A stretch of DNA of 5,447 bases from DATKGN01 sp964385705 (lineage in GTDB: Bacteria > Patescibacteriota > Microgenomatia > UBA10105 > UBA927), in assembly GCA_964385705.1 (NCBI GenBank), contig CAYLQG010000091.1:1-5447 (forward strand), read 5' to 3'. Below the pieces are notes generated by a model. The model did not search any database. It was not told where the DNA came from and worked only from the letters and a program-made list of their open reading frames with translations. Positions 5,424 to 5,447 of this stretch are shown here, piece after piece. The translations under genes and the position numbers were made by a program. Each line of letters opens with the position of its first letter. Within the stretch, counting starts at the first letter, position 1.

Positions 5424-5447
5424 ATGACGGACATGATTTTAGTTTAT
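5424..5447 (+). CDS. Possible 5' end of a further gene, cut by the window
   Basis: An ATG at 5424 opens a frame that reads MTDMILVY and continues to the end of the window. Only eight codons are visible, so nothing can be said about the product. The call rests on the TATAAT nine bases upstream and its placement 10 bases after the acetyltransferase stop. No Shine-Dalgarno is present; a second in-frame ATG lies at 5433. Confidence 0.4.

Noticed and set aside
1..5447. CRISPR array, insertion sequence ends, tRNA or riboswitch
   Set aside because: No regularly spaced direct repeats, transposase motifs, cloverleaf or known aptamer-like conserved segments were seen on reading the window.
1..5447. 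Recoded TGA (as in some Patescibacteria)
   Set aside because: The recognisable genes are complete without reading through TGA, and the 174-aa gene ends in TGA immediately followed by TAA, so the standard code suffices.

Overview
This 5.4-kb window reads as a gene-dense bacterial accessory region. All supportable genes lie on the + strand, are read with the standard bacterial code (no in-frame TGA read as sense, stops TAA/TAG/TGA all used), and have moderate GC content by eye. There are no rRNA, tRNA, CRISPR, transposase or phage structural genes. Promoter-like elements sit at bacterial -10 spacing rather than at archaeal TATA-box spacing, so a bacterium is favoured. The small genes, the many unknown families and the leaderless-looking starts would suit an uncultivated lineage (for example Patescibacteria/CPR), but nothing here fixes the taxonomy.

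Layout: 1-127 is non-coding and ends in a good promoter that almost touches the first ATG. 128-1096 encodes an unrecognised 322-aa soluble protein. 1218-1925 encodes an unrecognised, probably beta-rich 235-aa protein; I shorten the open frame (open from an ATG at 1065) because its first part does not look like protein and a promoter sits just before the ATG at 1218. An intergenic stretch with a strong promoter (TTGACT, 17 bp, extended -10 TATAGT) precedes 2027-3313, a class I SAM-dependent methyltransferase with a C-terminal extension of more than 200 residues that I cannot assign. 3314-3542 holds a 21-bp inverted repeat over a -10-like box and a doubtful 78-aa Cys-containing reading frame, which overlaps the start of an unrecognised 174-residue protein (3543-4067) with a proper Shine-Dalgarno. 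Then come an alpha/beta-hydrolase (4090-4977, catalytic Ser/Asp/His visible) and, one base after its stop, a GNAT acetyltransferase (4979-5413). A perfect 11-bp inverted repeat covers the acetyltransferase stop region, and a possible next gene begins at 5424 and runs off the window.

How the genes work together: only the hydrolase-acetyltransferase pair is clearly a single operon. The other genes appear to have their own promoters, although all point the same way. A group-transfer enzyme (methyl), a hydrolase and a second group-transfer enzyme (acetyl) could act on small molecules, but no shared substrate or pathway is visible, and the four unknown proteins prevent a functional assignment. The most consistent unusual signal is that -10 boxes lie 7-9 bases before several start codons (128, 1218, 4090, 5424), implying leaderless or nearly leaderless mRNAs.
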